This document shows positions 16,700 to 25,624 of a stretch of DNA of 64,000 bases, one piece after another. Made by a program: the position numbers and the translations under genes. The DNA lies in contig NZ_MDZC01000046.1 of the NCBI RefSeq assembly GCF_001816165.1, forward strand, positions 186,001 through 250,000, given 5' to 3'. Below the pieces are notes generated by a model. It did no database searches, was not told where the DNA came from, and saw only the letters and a list, made by a program, of their open reading frames with translations. The stretch's first letter is position 1. Each line of letters starts with the position of its first letter. The stretch is from Hymenobacter glacialis. GTDB taxonomy: Bacteria; Bacteroidota; Bacteroidia; Cytophagales; Hymenobacteraceae.

Positions 16700-18886
16700 A
16701 TGTCTGAATTCGCAGTTTCCGATTCCACCAACCTGGCTTCTACTCGTGTAACCGCCGCAGCTGCAGCGGCGGCCGCTGCCTTCACTGCCCCCACGCCCTC
16801 CTCCACCGCCCGGCCCACACCGGAGCTCCTACGCCGCGCCTACAGCCTGATGCACACGGCCGCGGCCATGGCCACGCTTTACGAAGCGGAGAAGGCAACC
16901 GCCGCGCGCTACGTGCACGCCACCGCCCGCGGCCACGAAGCCGTGCAGCTAGCCGCCGCCTTCCTGCTCACCGAAACCGACTACGCCGCGCCGTACTACC
17001 GCGACGACGCCATGCTGCTGGGTCTGGGCCTGCGCCCCTACGAGCTGATGCTGCAGCTGCTGGCTAAGGCCGATGACCCGTTTAGCGGCGGCCGTACATA
17101 TTACGCGCACCCCTCGCTGCGGCGGGCGGGCATCCCGGTCATTCCCCACCAAAGCTCGGCTACGGGCATGCAGGCCATCCCGGCTACTGGCATGGCCCAT
17201 GCCATTCACTATTTTGAAAAGCAGGACCTGCGCATAGAAGCACCCCAGGGCAAGCAGGGCGGGGGGCACGACAAGCCCCTGGTGCTGTGCTCGATTGGTG
17301 ATGGGGCCATGACCGAAGGCGAAGTTGCCGAGGCCCTACAAATGGCCGTGTTGCACCAGCTGCCCATTGTGTACCTGGTGCAAGACAACGACTGGGGCAT
17401 CTCGGCCACTGGCCGCGAGATGCGCGCCATGAATGCCTATGAGTTTGCTGCCGGCTTCCCGGGCCTGCACCGCATGCAGGTAGACGGCGCCGATTTTGGC
17501 TCCTCGTACCAAGGCTTGGCGGCAGCGTTTGCCCACGTGCGGAGCCGGCGCGGGCCGGTGCTGGTGCACGCCAAATGCCCCTTGCTGGGCCACCACACCA
17601 GCGGCGTGCGCCGCGAGTGGTACCGCCACGATTTGGCCAGCCACGAGGAGCAGGACCCACTGCCCCGTCTGCACGCGCAACTGTTGCAAATGGGCTTTGC
17701 CGAAAAGGAGCTGGCGGCGCTAAAAACGGCGGCCCAGGCCACTGTGCGCGCCGACTGGGAAGCCGCCGTGGCTGCGCCCAACCCCGACCCCGCCACCTTC
17801 GCCGACCATGAATTTGCCCCCGCGGCCGTGACTGCCGAAACCGGCGAGCGCAGCCCCGCCGGCGCCGAAAAAGCCCTGATGGTGGACGCTGCCCTGCACG
17901 CCGTGGACGACATCCTGCGGGAGTTTCCGGAGGCCCTGTTCTACGGCCAGGACGTGGGCGGCGAGCTGGGCGGCGTATTCCGCGAAGCGGCGCTGCTCGC
18001 CAAAAAATACGGTGAGAGCCGGGTCTTTAATACCCCCATCCAGGAAGCCTACATCGTGGGCAGCACGGCGGGCATGACGGCCGTGGGGGCCCGGCCCATT
18101 GTCGAAATTCAGTTTGCGGACTACATCTGGCCAGCGCTCAACCAGCTGGTGGAGGAGCTGTCCAAATCCTGTTACCTCACCATGGGCAAGTTCCCCGTGC
18201 CGGCCCTGATTCGGGTGCCGATTGGGGCCTATGGCGGTGGCGGGCCCTACCATTCCGGTTCCATCGAAAGCACGCTGCTCACCATCCGGGGCATCAAAGT
18301 GGTGTACCCCAGCAACGCGGCCGACATGAAGGGCCTGATGCGCGCCGCCTTCCTCGACCCCAACCCCGTGGTGATGCTGGAGCACAAAGGCCTGTACTGG
18401 AGCAAAGTGCCTGGCACTGAGGAAGCTAAAACGGTGGAGCCCGCCGCGGGCTATGTCATTCCCTTGGGCAAAGCAGCCGTGGTCCAGAGCGCCGACCCCG
18501 AAAAGCTGCGCCGGGGCGATACCGCCCTGGTGGTAACCTACGGCATGGGCGTGCATTGGGCCAAAGCGGCCAGCCGCGACTTCGCCGGGCAGGTTGAGAT
18601 TCTGGATTTGCGCACCCTCAACCCCCTGGATTTTGAGGCCGTTACTACCGCCACCGGCCGCCATGGCAAGGTATTGGTGCTCACTGAAGAACCCTTGATG
18701 AACAGCTTTGCCGAGAGCCTGGCGGGCCGAATCCAGCGCCATTGCTTTGAGGTGTTGGACGCACCTGTTTTCACCTTGGGAGCTGCCAACCTGCCCGCTA
18801 TTGCCCTCAACGTAGAGCTGGAGCGGCAAATGCTGCCCAGCGCGGCCAAAGTAGCCACAGTTCTGGGCGAGTTGCTGAGCTATTAA
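16700..18886 (+). CDS. 2-oxoacid dehydrogenase E1, fused alpha and beta subunits
   Basis: 728 residues. The first 40 are an Ala/Thr/Pro-rich extension (TAAAAAAAAAFTAPTP). Residues 45-370 match E1 alpha, with the thiamine diphosphate motif GDGAMTEGEVAEALQ ending in VYLVQDN, and GHHTSGVRREWYR of the phosphorylation-loop region. From about residue 395 to the end it matches E1 beta (FYGQDVGGELGGVFREA, NTPIQEAYIVGSTAGM, IGAYGGGGPYHSGS). In the branched-chain or pyruvate dehydrogenase complex, E1 decarboxylates the oxoacid and acylates E2 lipoyl groups. Fusion of the two subunits is known in Bacteroidota. Substrate is uncertain, with branched-chain 2-oxoacids the likelier. E2 and E3 genes are not here. 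Confidence 0.9.
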   Translation: MSEFAVSDSTNLASTRVTAAAAAAAAAFTAPTPSSTARPTPELLRRAYSLMHTAAAMATLYEAEKATAARYVHATARGHEAVQLAAAFLLTETDYAAPYYRDDAMLLGLGLRPYELMLQLLAKADDPFSGGRTYYAHPSLRRAGIPVIPHQSSATGMQAIPATGMAHAIHYFEKQDLRIEAPQGKQGGGHDKPLVLCSIGDGAMTEGEVAEALQMAVLHQLPIVYLVQDNDWGISATGREMRAMNAYEFAAGFPGLHRMQVDGADFGSSYQGLAAAFAHVRSRRGPVLVHAKCPLLGHHTSGVRREWYRHDLASHEEQDPLPRLHAQLLQMGFAEKELAALKTAAQATVRADWEAAVAAPNPDPATFADHEFAPAAVTAETGERSPAGAEKALMVDAALHAVDDILREFPEALFYGQDVGGELGGVFREAALLAKKYGESRVFNTPIQEAYIVGSTAGMTAVGARPIVEIQFADYIWPALNQLVEELSKSCYLTMGKFPVPALIRVPIGAYGGGGPYHSGSIESTLLTIRGIKVVYPSNAADMKGLMRAAFLDPNPVVMLEHKGLYWSKVPGTEEAKTVEPAAGYVIPLGKAAVVQSADPEKLRRGDTALVVTYGMGVHWAKAASRDFAGQVEILDLRTLNPLDFEAVTTATGRHGKVLVLTEEPLMNSFAESLAGRIQRHCFEVLDAPVFTLGAANLPAIALNVELERQMLPSAAKVATVLGELLSY

Positions 18887-18916
18887 GAATCGTATAGAAG
18901 TAAGTGTGCCAACTCA

Positions 18917-18950
18917 GAACGTCACGCTGAGCGCAGTCGAAGCATGACGT
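18917..18950. repeat. degenerate dispersed repeat, copy A
   Basis: AGAACGTCACGCTGAGCGCA followed by GTCGAAGCATGACGT. It belongs to a GTCATGCTGAGCGCAGCGAAGCAT type repeat that appears four times in this window, always between genes. Here it sits between the E1 gene and the shared terminator. Confidence 0.7.
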
Positions 18951-18989
18951 TATCATAACCTTTGAACGGCTTTCTAGACAGCTTGAAAA

Positions 18990-19025
18990 AAAAAGAGGCG
19001 GCATCATTTGGTGCCGCCTCTTTTT
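18990..19025. terminator. bidirectional terminator between E1 and the BamA-like gene
   Basis: AAAAAGAGGCGGC pairs with GCCGCCTCTTTTT around ATCATTTGGT. A-runs and T-runs flank both sides, so it serves both converging genes. Confidence 0.85.
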
Positions 19026-19044
19026 ATACGCCGAAAAATCTCCC

Positions 19045-21732
19045 TTAGAAGGGGTAGCCGATACCCAGGTTGAAGGCCGGGCGGTTTGCATCGGTGTTGA
19101 AATTGCGGATTGCCCAGCGCTGGTCCGAGGGAGCAGTGGGGTCGTAAATCTTGGCTGCGATGTCGAGGCGCAGAATGAGAAAGGTGAAGTCGAAGCGGAT
19201 GCCAATGCCCGAGCCAACGGCAATCTGCCGATAAAAGCTGTTTAGCTGGAATTGGGCTTCGGGGCGCTTGTAATTGCCAAACGAGTCTCTCTGCTCCTGC
19301 AGGCCCCATACGTTGCCAAAATCCGTGAAGAAAGCCCCTTTAATAAAGCTGTAGATGGGGAAGCGGTATTCGGCGCTTCCTTCCAGCAGCAACTCGCCGG
19401 GTTGCTCGGTGAGGTAGTCGCGAACTATTTCTCCCTTTTCAAGGCGAGTAGGCGTGAAGCCGCCCGGGCCCAGCCGGCGGGGCTGCCACGCGCGTAGGCT
19501 GGTGGAGCCGCCGGCAAAAAAGGACTTGTCGTAGGGTACCACGTACTGACTGGTGCCCGTTTCCCGGTCTTTCGTGCGCGTGAGCGCGTGCACGAGTCCC
19601 CCGTTGAGACGCCACGCAAAGTACGTTTGGGGCGAGAGGCGGTGGTAGCGGCGGAAGTCGGCGCTGAACCGGGCAAAGTCGTACACGTTGAGCCCCGCTT
19701 TCTCAAAAAGCGCGTCCTGGTACAAGCTCCGGGTCACGCCCCCGATTTCAGCAAACATGCGCAGGTATTTGGCGTCGCGGGTCTGGTTGAAATCGTTGGA
19801 ATTGTAGAGCGAAGTGAAGCTAAAGCTGGGTTCAATCAAGCTCACAAAGGAGCGGAACAGCGAGGAGCCATCGTTCACGCGCAGCTCCTCCAGCCGGCGG
19901 GTAAAGTCGGCGCTTTTGGTGGGCGTATTTACCAGCGTTACGATTACCGGCGAGAAAACGTACTGATGGAACGGCGAGCTCTGCCAGAGGTAGTCGTAGG
20001 CAAACTCAAAGTTGGAGCGCGTGTACTCGGGCCGTTTTACGTAGGTTTCCGACAAGGATAACCGCGTTTTGGGGTTGAAACGCGCCATCCGGTTGTTGAC
20101 ATTGAACGGCACCAGGAACCGCGGTAGCACCAGGGCTGCCGTGGCCCCCAGCTGGGTGGTGTACACGGCCTGGGTATTGTCGCCCGTTACCCCCGCTACG
20201 CGCACCGACTGGCCTTCGAAACCAGCGCGAACACCCAACTCCAGCACCTCGGCGCTGCCGAAAGGATTCCGCGTTTTCAGTCGCACGTTGATGAACGGCC
20301 CGGGCAGATAGGCTACGTAAGTGCCGCCCACTTCGCTCGTTTCTGAGAATTTGGGGGCCGGTGAGGCGTTGATAATACCCACCAACTTCCCGGTGCTGGG
20401 CTGCATGCCGGTACTGTCGGTATTTGGTGGGTCGGCTACTTTCTGGTAGTTGAGGGTATTGAACCGGAACATGTCCAGGTCGGCCAGCAAGCGCTGGGTT
20501 TGCAGGGTGCGGGCCAGGCTGTAGCGCTGGCCGGGGCGCACCAGCACCTTGCGCGCCAGCGTGCGGGTGCTGAATTTCTGGTCGTAGGCTGCGAAATGAA
20601 TCGAGTCGGTAACGGTAGTGTCGGTGCGCATGCCCAGGTTGGGGCGCTCGCGCAGGTCACCGGCGGTGCCGGCCCGGCGCAGGGTGTCGCCGGTGGCGCT
20701 GCGCAGGGTGCGGCCCACACCTGCATCGGTCACAAACCGTACCTGCTGCACGGTGTACACGCGGTGGCCCTGGCCGGGGGCAGGGTTGGCAATGAGCGTG
20801 CGCAGGCGCACCGTGAACGCCTCGTAGCTGGTGTCGGCCTCCAGGGTGATATACTGCGGCCGGAAATCGTAGTAGCCGGCATTTTTCAGCAGCGTTTCGA
20901 GGCGGGCGCGCTCTTCGCCAATCAGTACCTCGTTGTAGCGGTCGTTTTCCTTGAGCAGCGAGGCTGCCTGGCCGCTGCGCACCACGGCCGCCACGCCCGA
21001 ATCAGGAATGCTGGGCTCCTGCAGGCGGTAAAAGAATGGCTTGTTCTCGACCACATTGTACGTCACCGACACCCGGCGGTAACGCTTGGTCGCGTCGAGC
21101 GAATCTGGCTTGCTGGGCAGGACGGACCCTATCGATTTAAGGGCGCGCGCCACCAGGCTGGGGCGGTAGCGGGCGGTATCAACAGCTGTTACCCGGGCCC
21201 GGAAGAATCCCTGCGAATGCAGGTAGATGGTCATTTGCTCTACTGAGCGCCTGGTCAGGGCCGTATCGTACACCACAGGGGGCTCGCCCAAGCGCATGAT
21301 GGAGTTGCCTTTGTCGAGCACCAGTTGCTTGCGGTTGAGCTGGCGCTCGCGCCGCACCAGCAGCTTGCCCAACTCGGCAGAGTCGGTGCCGGCGGCCTGC
21401 ATGCGAGCCGCATAGGTTTTCCTGATGGCACGCTGCTTTTCGCGGATGCGCGCCGAATCGTAGAACCTGTAGCCCAGGTGGTAAATGGCCAACTTGGGCA
21501 AGGGAAAGCGCGTGTTGGGCTGTTGCTGGGCCAGGGCCACGAGTCGCTCCTGGTCGGCCTGCTCCACGCCCTGCACTTCTACGCGGCTGAGCAGGCGCTG
21601 GCCCGGCTGCAACAGCTTAAACGGCGAGCAGGCGGCCAGCCCCAGCAGCACCAGCAGCGAGGCGGCGCGCCAGCTCAGCCGGCTGGGCCGTAGCTTCGGG
21701 GTATTATAAGACGATAATGGTTTCAAAAGCAC
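19045..21732 (-). CDS. BamA/TamA-family outer-membrane assembly lipoprotein
   Basis: 895 residues, starting from a GTG at 21732 (or the TTG two codons later). A lipoprotein signal ends at the cysteine of LLGLAACSP, near residue 35. POTRA-like domains follow (RVEVQGVEQADQERLVALAQ; VTYNVVENKPFFYRLQEPSI). The C-terminal half is a bacterial surface antigen (Omp85) barrel ending in phenylalanine (NLGIGYPF), as needed for barrel assembly. FAGGSTSLRAWQPRRLGPGG is the conserved Omp85 segment around the lid-lock loop. It inserts or translocates outer-membrane proteins; the lipid anchor sets it apart from classical BamA. Its start overlaps the divergent methyltransferase gene by 16 bases. Confidence 0.92.
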   Translation of the reverse strand: MLLKPLSSYNTPKLRPSRLSWRAASLLVLLGLAACSPFKLLQPGQRLLSRVEVQGVEQADQERLVALAQQQPNTRFPLPKLAIYHLGYRFYDSARIREKQRAIRKTYAARMQAAGTDSAELGKLLVRRERQLNRKQLVLDKGNSIMRLGEPPVVYDTALTRRSVEQMTIYLHSQGFFRARVTAVDTARYRPSLVARALKSIGSVLPSKPDSLDATKRYRRVSVTYNVVENKPFFYRLQEPSIPDSGVAAVVRSGQAASLLKENDRYNEVLIGEERARLETLLKNAGYYDFRPQYITLEADTSYEAFTVRLRTLIANPAPGQGHRVYTVQQVRFVTDAGVGRTLRSATGDTLRRAGTAGDLRERPNLGMRTDTTVTDSIHFAAYDQKFSTRTLARKVLVRPGQRYSLARTLQTQRLLADLDMFRFNTLNYQKVADPPNTDSTGMQPSTGKLVGIINASPAPKFSETSEVGGTYVAYLPGPFINVRLKTRNPFGSAEVLELGVRAGFEGQSVRVAGVTGDNTQAVYTTQLGATAALVLPRFLVPFNVNNRMARFNPKTRLSLSETYVKRPEYTRSNFEFAYDYLWQSSPFHQYVFSPVIVTLVNTPTKSADFTRRLEELRVNDGSSLFRSFVSLIEPSFSFTSLYNSNDFNQTRDAKYLRMFAEIGGVTRSLYQDALFEKAGLNVYDFARFSADFRRYHRLSPQTYFAWRLNGGLVHALTRTKDRETGTSQYVVPYDKSFFAGGSTSLRAWQPRRLGPGGFTPTRLEKGEIVRDYLTEQPGELLLEGSAEYRFPIYSFIKGAFFTDFGNVWGLQEQRDSFGNYKRPEAQFQLNSFYRQIAVGSGIGIRFDFTFLILRLDIAAKIYDPTAPSDQRWAIRNFNTDANRPAFNLGIGYPF

Positions 21733-22475
21733 TTGGCAAATACGTGCAGTCGCTGCACCAAAAAAAATACCGGCAACGCCACGGCGCGTTTCTGGTGGAA
21801 GGCGGCAAGAGCGTGTTGGAACTGCTAAGTTCTGACCTGGAAGCCGAACACGTGCTAGTCACGGCCGAGTTTGTTACCCAGCACCGCGCCCACCTGCCTG
21901 CGCACCTGGCCCTCACCATTGCCACAGAGTACGAATTGACGCAGCTGGGCACGCTGGCCACCAACACCACCGCCCTGGCCGTGGCCCGCCTCCCCGCCGA
22001 AAAACCTTTGCCTGCAACGCTGCCCGAAACCGCTTTGTTGCTCGCACTCGACGAAGTGCGCGACCCCGGCAACCTCGGCACCCTGCTGCGCCTGGCCGAC
22101 TGGTACGGCCTGCCCGGCGTGGTGCTCAGCCCCGGCTGCGCCGACGCCCACTCGCCCAAAACCGTGGCCGCCACCATGGGCGCCTTTGCCCGGGTGCAGG
22201 TATGGGAGCGGGACCTGGCCGCGTGGCTGCCCACGCTGCCCGCGGCGGTCGGCATTTTCGGCGCCGACCTGCAGGGCGACAACGTGCACCGCCTCGCCCT
22301 GAGCCCTTCCGGCGTGCTGGTGATGGGCAGCGAGTCACACGGCCTCACGCCCGCCGTGGAAGCCTGCCTCACGCGCCGACTGCACATTCCGCGCGGCGCC
22401 AGCGGCGGCGCCGAAAGCCTGAATGTGGCCATCTCGGCGGCTATTCTGTTGGATAATTTTTTTCGCAACCAATAG
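21717..22475 (+). CDS. TrmH/SpoU-family RNA 2'-O-methyltransferase
   Basis: 252 residues. The N-terminal domain (LGKYVQSLHQKKYRQRHGAF, FLVEGGKSVLELL) is the substrate-binding SpoU region. The C-terminal trefoil-knot domain has ALDEVRDPGNLGTLLRLADW (motif 1), GVLVMGSESHGL (motif 2) and IPRGASGGAESLNVAISAAI (motif 3), which holds the SAM-binding knot. It probably methylates rRNA or tRNA; the exact position is not predictable. Its 5' end lies inside the start region of the divergent Omp85 gene, so the two promoters must lie within each other's coding sequence. Confidence 0.93.
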   Translation: MVSKALGKYVQSLHQKKYRQRHGAFLVEGGKSVLELLSSDLEAEHVLVTAEFVTQHRAHLPAHLALTIATEYELTQLGTLATNTTALAVARLPAEKPLPATLPETALLLALDEVRDPGNLGTLLRLADWYGLPGVVLSPGCADAHSPKTVAATMGAFARVQVWERDLAAWLPTLPAAVGIFGADLQGDNVHRLALSPSGVLVMGSESHGLTPAVEACLTRRLHIPRGASGGAESLNVAISAAILLDNFFRNQ

Positions 22476-22546
22476 CAGCGATTTTTTCACTTTCGAACGG
22501 GCGGTGGAAGGTGGTAGCAGTTTGCCCACAAATTCAGCTGGCAATC

Positions 22547-22579
22547 AAAAGCCCCGACTCTTGCAGGAGTCAGGGCTTT
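22547..22579. terminator. shared terminator of the SpoU and outer-membrane protein genes
   Basis: AAAGCCCCGACTC pairs, with one mismatch, with GAGTCAGGGCTTT around TTGCAG. It lies between two converging genes. The minus-strand T-run (CTTTTGATT) is better than the plus-strand one. Confidence 0.75.
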
Positions 22580-22614
22580 ACTGTTGATGCTGATTTGAAG
22601 GTGCCTCGTGGGGC

Positions 22615-23763
22615 TTAATTGCCGAATAAGCGCACTCCGAAGCTGAGCACCTGCGCCTGGGGGCCGGCGTTGCTTTTGAACAAGTCGTTCATGTTGTACT
22701 TGCCAAAGAACTCCAGGCTGCCGTAGCCAATGGTGCCCTGGGCACCGTAGAGGAAGTTTTCCAGGTTGTAGCGGCCTTCTTCTTTTTCCTTGTCGGTGTT
22801 GCCATCGCTGAGGTATTTTACCTTGGTGTGCGCGCCAAGGCGGTAGCCCACAAACCCGCCGGCTGCCACGCGGAACGTGGGCTTGTAATGCGAGTCGCGC
22901 AGCTTAAGCTGCAGCATCAGGGGCACGTTTACCGAGGAAGTAGTGAGCTTGGATTTCTGGAATTGACGGCCATCGGCCACTTTCACCACACTCGTGCGGC
23001 CATTGTTATCTACCCACTGGTTGTTACCAGTGAGCATGTAATTGTTGAACGCGAATTCAGTGCCGATGCTCAGGCCCACGGGGCTGCGTTTGCCGCCGAG
23101 GCGGGTTTCCCAGTCAAAACCAACGTTGACGTAGCGCGAGCCTGCCGTGCGCAGGTCCACTGCGGCGTCGGAGCCGGTCAGGCCTCCGTTTTCCTGGTTC
23201 ACCAGTGCATTCAAACCCAGGTCGAGAATGAAGTTTACATCAGTGCGGTTGCGCTCAATCTGCACCAAGCGCAGGGAGTCGGCTTTGGCCTGGCGCTGCT
23301 CTTTGGTTTTGCCCTCGCCGGTGCTGTACGATTTGGAGCCCTTATCGTCGGTGGTCACCGTCACGCCGAAGGTCTTGTTTAGCACCACGTCCACACGGTT
23401 GGAGTTGGGGGTTTTCTTGCGGGTGGTGATGCGGATTTGCTCGGGCAGGTTTTTGCCTGGCTGGTCTTTGTCGGGGTAAAACTGCAGCGTCACCTGGTCG
23501 GTTTTGGCCGTTTTGGCCGCTGTTTCGGCTTGGGCGATGTAGCCGGCCAGCCGCGAAGTGAGCGAATCGAGCTGATAGTTTTTCATCTGGCGCAGTTGGG
23601 CTGCGTCGCGCACCACCAGCGTGATGGTGGCCTGGTTGGGCAGGCGCACCACAATGGTGTCTTTGGCCAGCGTGCGGGGAGTGAGCGGGGCGGCCTGGGC
23701 GTCGTTCAGGCCGCCGCTCAGGGCCATGGTAAGCAGAAATAAGGGGAGAAAAGCGCGTTGCAT
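22615..23763 (-). CDS. outer-membrane beta-barrel protein (PorT-like)
   Basis: 382 residues. Residues 1-24 form a signal peptide. Residues 36-165 are a helical and beta region with RLPNQATITLVVRDAAQLR and charged repeats. From about residue 175 alternating hydrophobic strands suggest a beta barrel (VGLSIGTEFAFNNYML; FRVAAGGFVGYRLGAHTKVK; FGVRLFGN at the end). It resembles the PorT/outer-membrane beta-barrel families of Bacteroidota. It lies 19 bases downstream of the anti-sigma gene and appears to be the last gene of that operon, so it may be a target or sensor of the sigma system. Confidence 0.8.
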   Translation of the reverse strand: MQRAFLPLFLLTMALSGGLNDAQAAPLTPRTLAKDTIVVRLPNQATITLVVRDAAQLRQMKNYQLDSLTSRLAGYIAQAETAAKTAKTDQVTLQFYPDKDQPGKNLPEQIRITTRKKTPNSNRVDVVLNKTFGVTVTTDDKGSKSYSTGEGKTKEQRQAKADSLRLVQIERNRTDVNFILDLGLNALVNQENGGLTGSDAAVDLRTAGSRYVNVGFDWETRLGGKRSPVGLSIGTEFAFNNYMLTGNNQWVDNNGRTSVVKVADGRQFQKSKLTTSSVNVPLMLQLKLRDSHYKPTFRVAAGGFVGYRLGAHTKVKYLSDGNTDKEKEEGRYNLENFLYGAQGTIGYGSLEFFGKYNMNDLFKSNAGPQAQVLSFGVRLFGN

Positions 23764-23782
23764 GAGTTCTAAAAGTTGAAAA

Positions 23783-24853
23783 TTAGAGTTGAATGGACTT
23801 GGTTAGGGTGCGGCCTGCAAAGGTGGCCTGCACGGTCACGTTCTGGGGCAGGCCCGTGGCCTCGGCCAGGCTCACCCGCTCGCCCCGCACAAGGTTGCCG
23901 GCTTGCTGGAGCAGGCGGCTGCCCAGGCGGCGGCGCTCATCGGGCGCCTCCATGGCAGCGACCATGCTGGTGTTCCGACTGGGCCGCACTTCGGGGTCGC
24001 CACCGTTGCGTACATCCACCGTAATGATTTTGGCGGCGGCCACGCTGTTGGCGGGTACTGTGCTGGCGGGGACGATTTCCGCCGCCGGCGCAGGTTTGGA
24101 GTTGCTGGCCACTACTGGCTCTGGCCTGGTAGCCGGCACCTGCTCGTCAGCAGGAGTGGCAGGGGCCGGGCGGCTGGCCGGCCGAGTAGCAGTCTTGGCT
24201 ACCAGGGGAGCGGGGGCGGGGGCCGCGTCCGGCCGCCGGTTCACTCCTTGCAAGTAGCGAGGCGACTGCTCGGAAGCAAACATCCTGGCCTTTGGTGCGG
24301 TAGATGCCACCTCGGCGGGGCGGGTTGCCTGAGGCGTAGAAATATTTTGTTGTGAAGCTGAAAGTGCGCTGATTACTGGCTCCTGGGCGTTTTTAATGAT
24401 TGCAAGCTCATCCGCGGCCTTGCTGGGTTGGGTGTCGGCGGCACCGGCTGCTGGCGTAGTGCCGCGTACCGCTACCGGAGTGGTGCGGCTGGGCTGCGTG
24501 GCCACGGTACCCGCTGGCGCATTGCCCGAAGGAAAGCCCAGCCACAGGCCCGCGCCGCCCACCACCAGCAGCAGGGCCACGGCCGCGGCCAGCGCCATGG
24601 GCCACCACGCGGCGGCGCGCCGCTTTTTGGGGCGCAGGTGCTCATCTTCGAGGCGCTCCCAGAGTTCGCGGGCGGGCGGCGTGGCGTGGCCATTCAGCCC
24701 TTGCTGGAACAGGTGGTCTAGGCGCTCGGGGCCGGGGGCAGCCGCGTCGGCGGCGGGCTGCGCCTGCAGGCGCGCCCACAGGTCGTCGGCGGGCGGGGTG
24801 GGGTGCCCGTCCAGCTGCTGCCGGAATAAATCGTCTATATCTTCAGGAGGCAT
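23783..24853 (-). CDS. membrane anti-sigma-like protein with duplicated N-terminal motif
   Basis: 356 residues. The N-terminal cytoplasmic part has two copies of a short motif: DDLFRQQLDGHPTPPADDLW (residues 7-26) and LDHLFQQGLNGHATPPAREL (about 45-64). One membrane helix follows near residues 83-106. The rest, exported, is an Ala/Pro/Thr-rich linker (to about 300) and a C-terminal segment ending NVTVQATFAGRTLTKSIQL. The gene starts 4 bases after the sigma factor stop, which with the topology points to an anti-sigma factor. It has no classical HxxxCxxC zinc motif. The duplication is unusual and could allow two sigma-contacting units. Confidence 0.78.
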   Translation of the reverse strand: MPPEDIDDLFRQQLDGHPTPPADDLWARLQAQPAADAAAPGPERLDHLFQQGLNGHATPPARELWERLEDEHLRPKKRRAAAWWPMALAAAVALLLVVGGAGLWLGFPSGNAPAGTVATQPSRTTPVAVRGTTPAAGAADTQPSKAADELAIIKNAQEPVISALSASQQNISTPQATRPAEVASTAPKARMFASEQSPRYLQGVNRRPDAAPAPAPLVAKTATRPASRPAPATPADEQVPATRPEPVVASNSKPAPAAEIVPASTVPANSVAAAKIITVDVRNGGDPEVRPSRNTSMVAAMEAPDERRRLGSRLLQQAGNLVRGERVSLAEATGLPQNVTVQATFAGRTLTKSIQL

Positions 24854-24857
24854 AATG

Positions 24858-25418
24858 TTAATTACTGATAATGGCGGAAAACTGCACCCGACGCTGGAGC
24901 ATGGCGCGGGCCTTGCTCAACTGCGACTTGCTGGTGCCTTCGGTGATGCCCAGCAGCTCAGCAATTTCCTGATGGCCGTAGCCTTCCAGGGCGTAGAGGT
25001 TGAACACTGTGCGGTAGCCCACGGGCAGGGTGGCCAGCAGGCCCATCAGGTCCTCGGCCTGCAGCTGCGTGTCGGCGGTGGCGGCGGTCACGGCCAGGTT
25101 CTCGGGCTGCGCAAAGTCTTCAAACGATACGGTCATCATCTCGCGTTGGCGCAGTTGCATCAGGGATTCGTTTACCATAATGCGCCGCACCCAGCCCTCG
25201 AAACTGCCCTCGAAGCGGTAGTTGGGCAGGGCCCGAAACATCTTGGCAAACCCCAGGATGAGGGCTTCTTCGGCATCTTCGCGCCGCTTAAGGTAGCGGC
25301 GGCACACGGTCAGCATCAGCCCGGCCAGGCGGTCGTAGAGCTGGCGCTGGGCCCGGTGCTCGCCCCGTACGCACGCAGCGATGAGTTCGGCTTCGGTGGT
25401 CACGGTAAGAGTAGGCAA
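24858..25418 (-). CDS. ECF-type RNA polymerase sigma factor
   Basis: 186 residues. Sigma region 2 is LYDRLAGLMLTVCRRYLKRR with the DAEEAL element and a FEGWVRRIMVNESLMQLRQR region 2.4-like helix. Region 4 is the helix-turn-helix YGHQEIAELLGITEGTSKSQ then LSKARAML. The start is uncertain: the frame opens with a TTG at 25418 and no ATG is available before region 2. It heads the unit sigma, anti-sigma, outer-membrane protein on the minus strand, typical of cell-surface signalling or envelope-stress control. Confidence 0.9.
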   Translation of the reverse strand: MPTLTVTTEAELIAACVRGEHRAQRQLYDRLAGLMLTVCRRYLKRREDAEEALILGFAKMFRALPNYRFEGSFEGWVRRIMVNESLMQLRQREMMTVSFEDFAQPENLAVTAATADTQLQAEDLMGLLATLPVGYRTVFNLYALEGYGHQEIAELLGITEGTSKSQLSKARAMLQRRVQFSAIISN

Positions 25419-25624
25419 TGCGCAGAAAAGCTGGTGAGAGTAAGCGGCAGATGCGAAAGTAGGAAGCAGGGTTGCCCGGGAGCTAAAAAACTTTCCCGGC
25501 CGCGTCAGGTCATTGCATCTGTAGGCCCGCTACCGCGCCCGTGGGTAGCTTGCGGGCTGCCAGACACCACCGGCCAGCCCTTAGTCGAGAATAATTCGGG
25601 CCGTTTTTGCAGTTTTTATCCCGT

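Noticed and set aside
17720..18829. Long antisense frame over the E1 gene
   Set aside because: Shadow of the fused E1 coding sequence; composition rich in His, Gly and Gln, as expected from the reverse of GC-rich codons.
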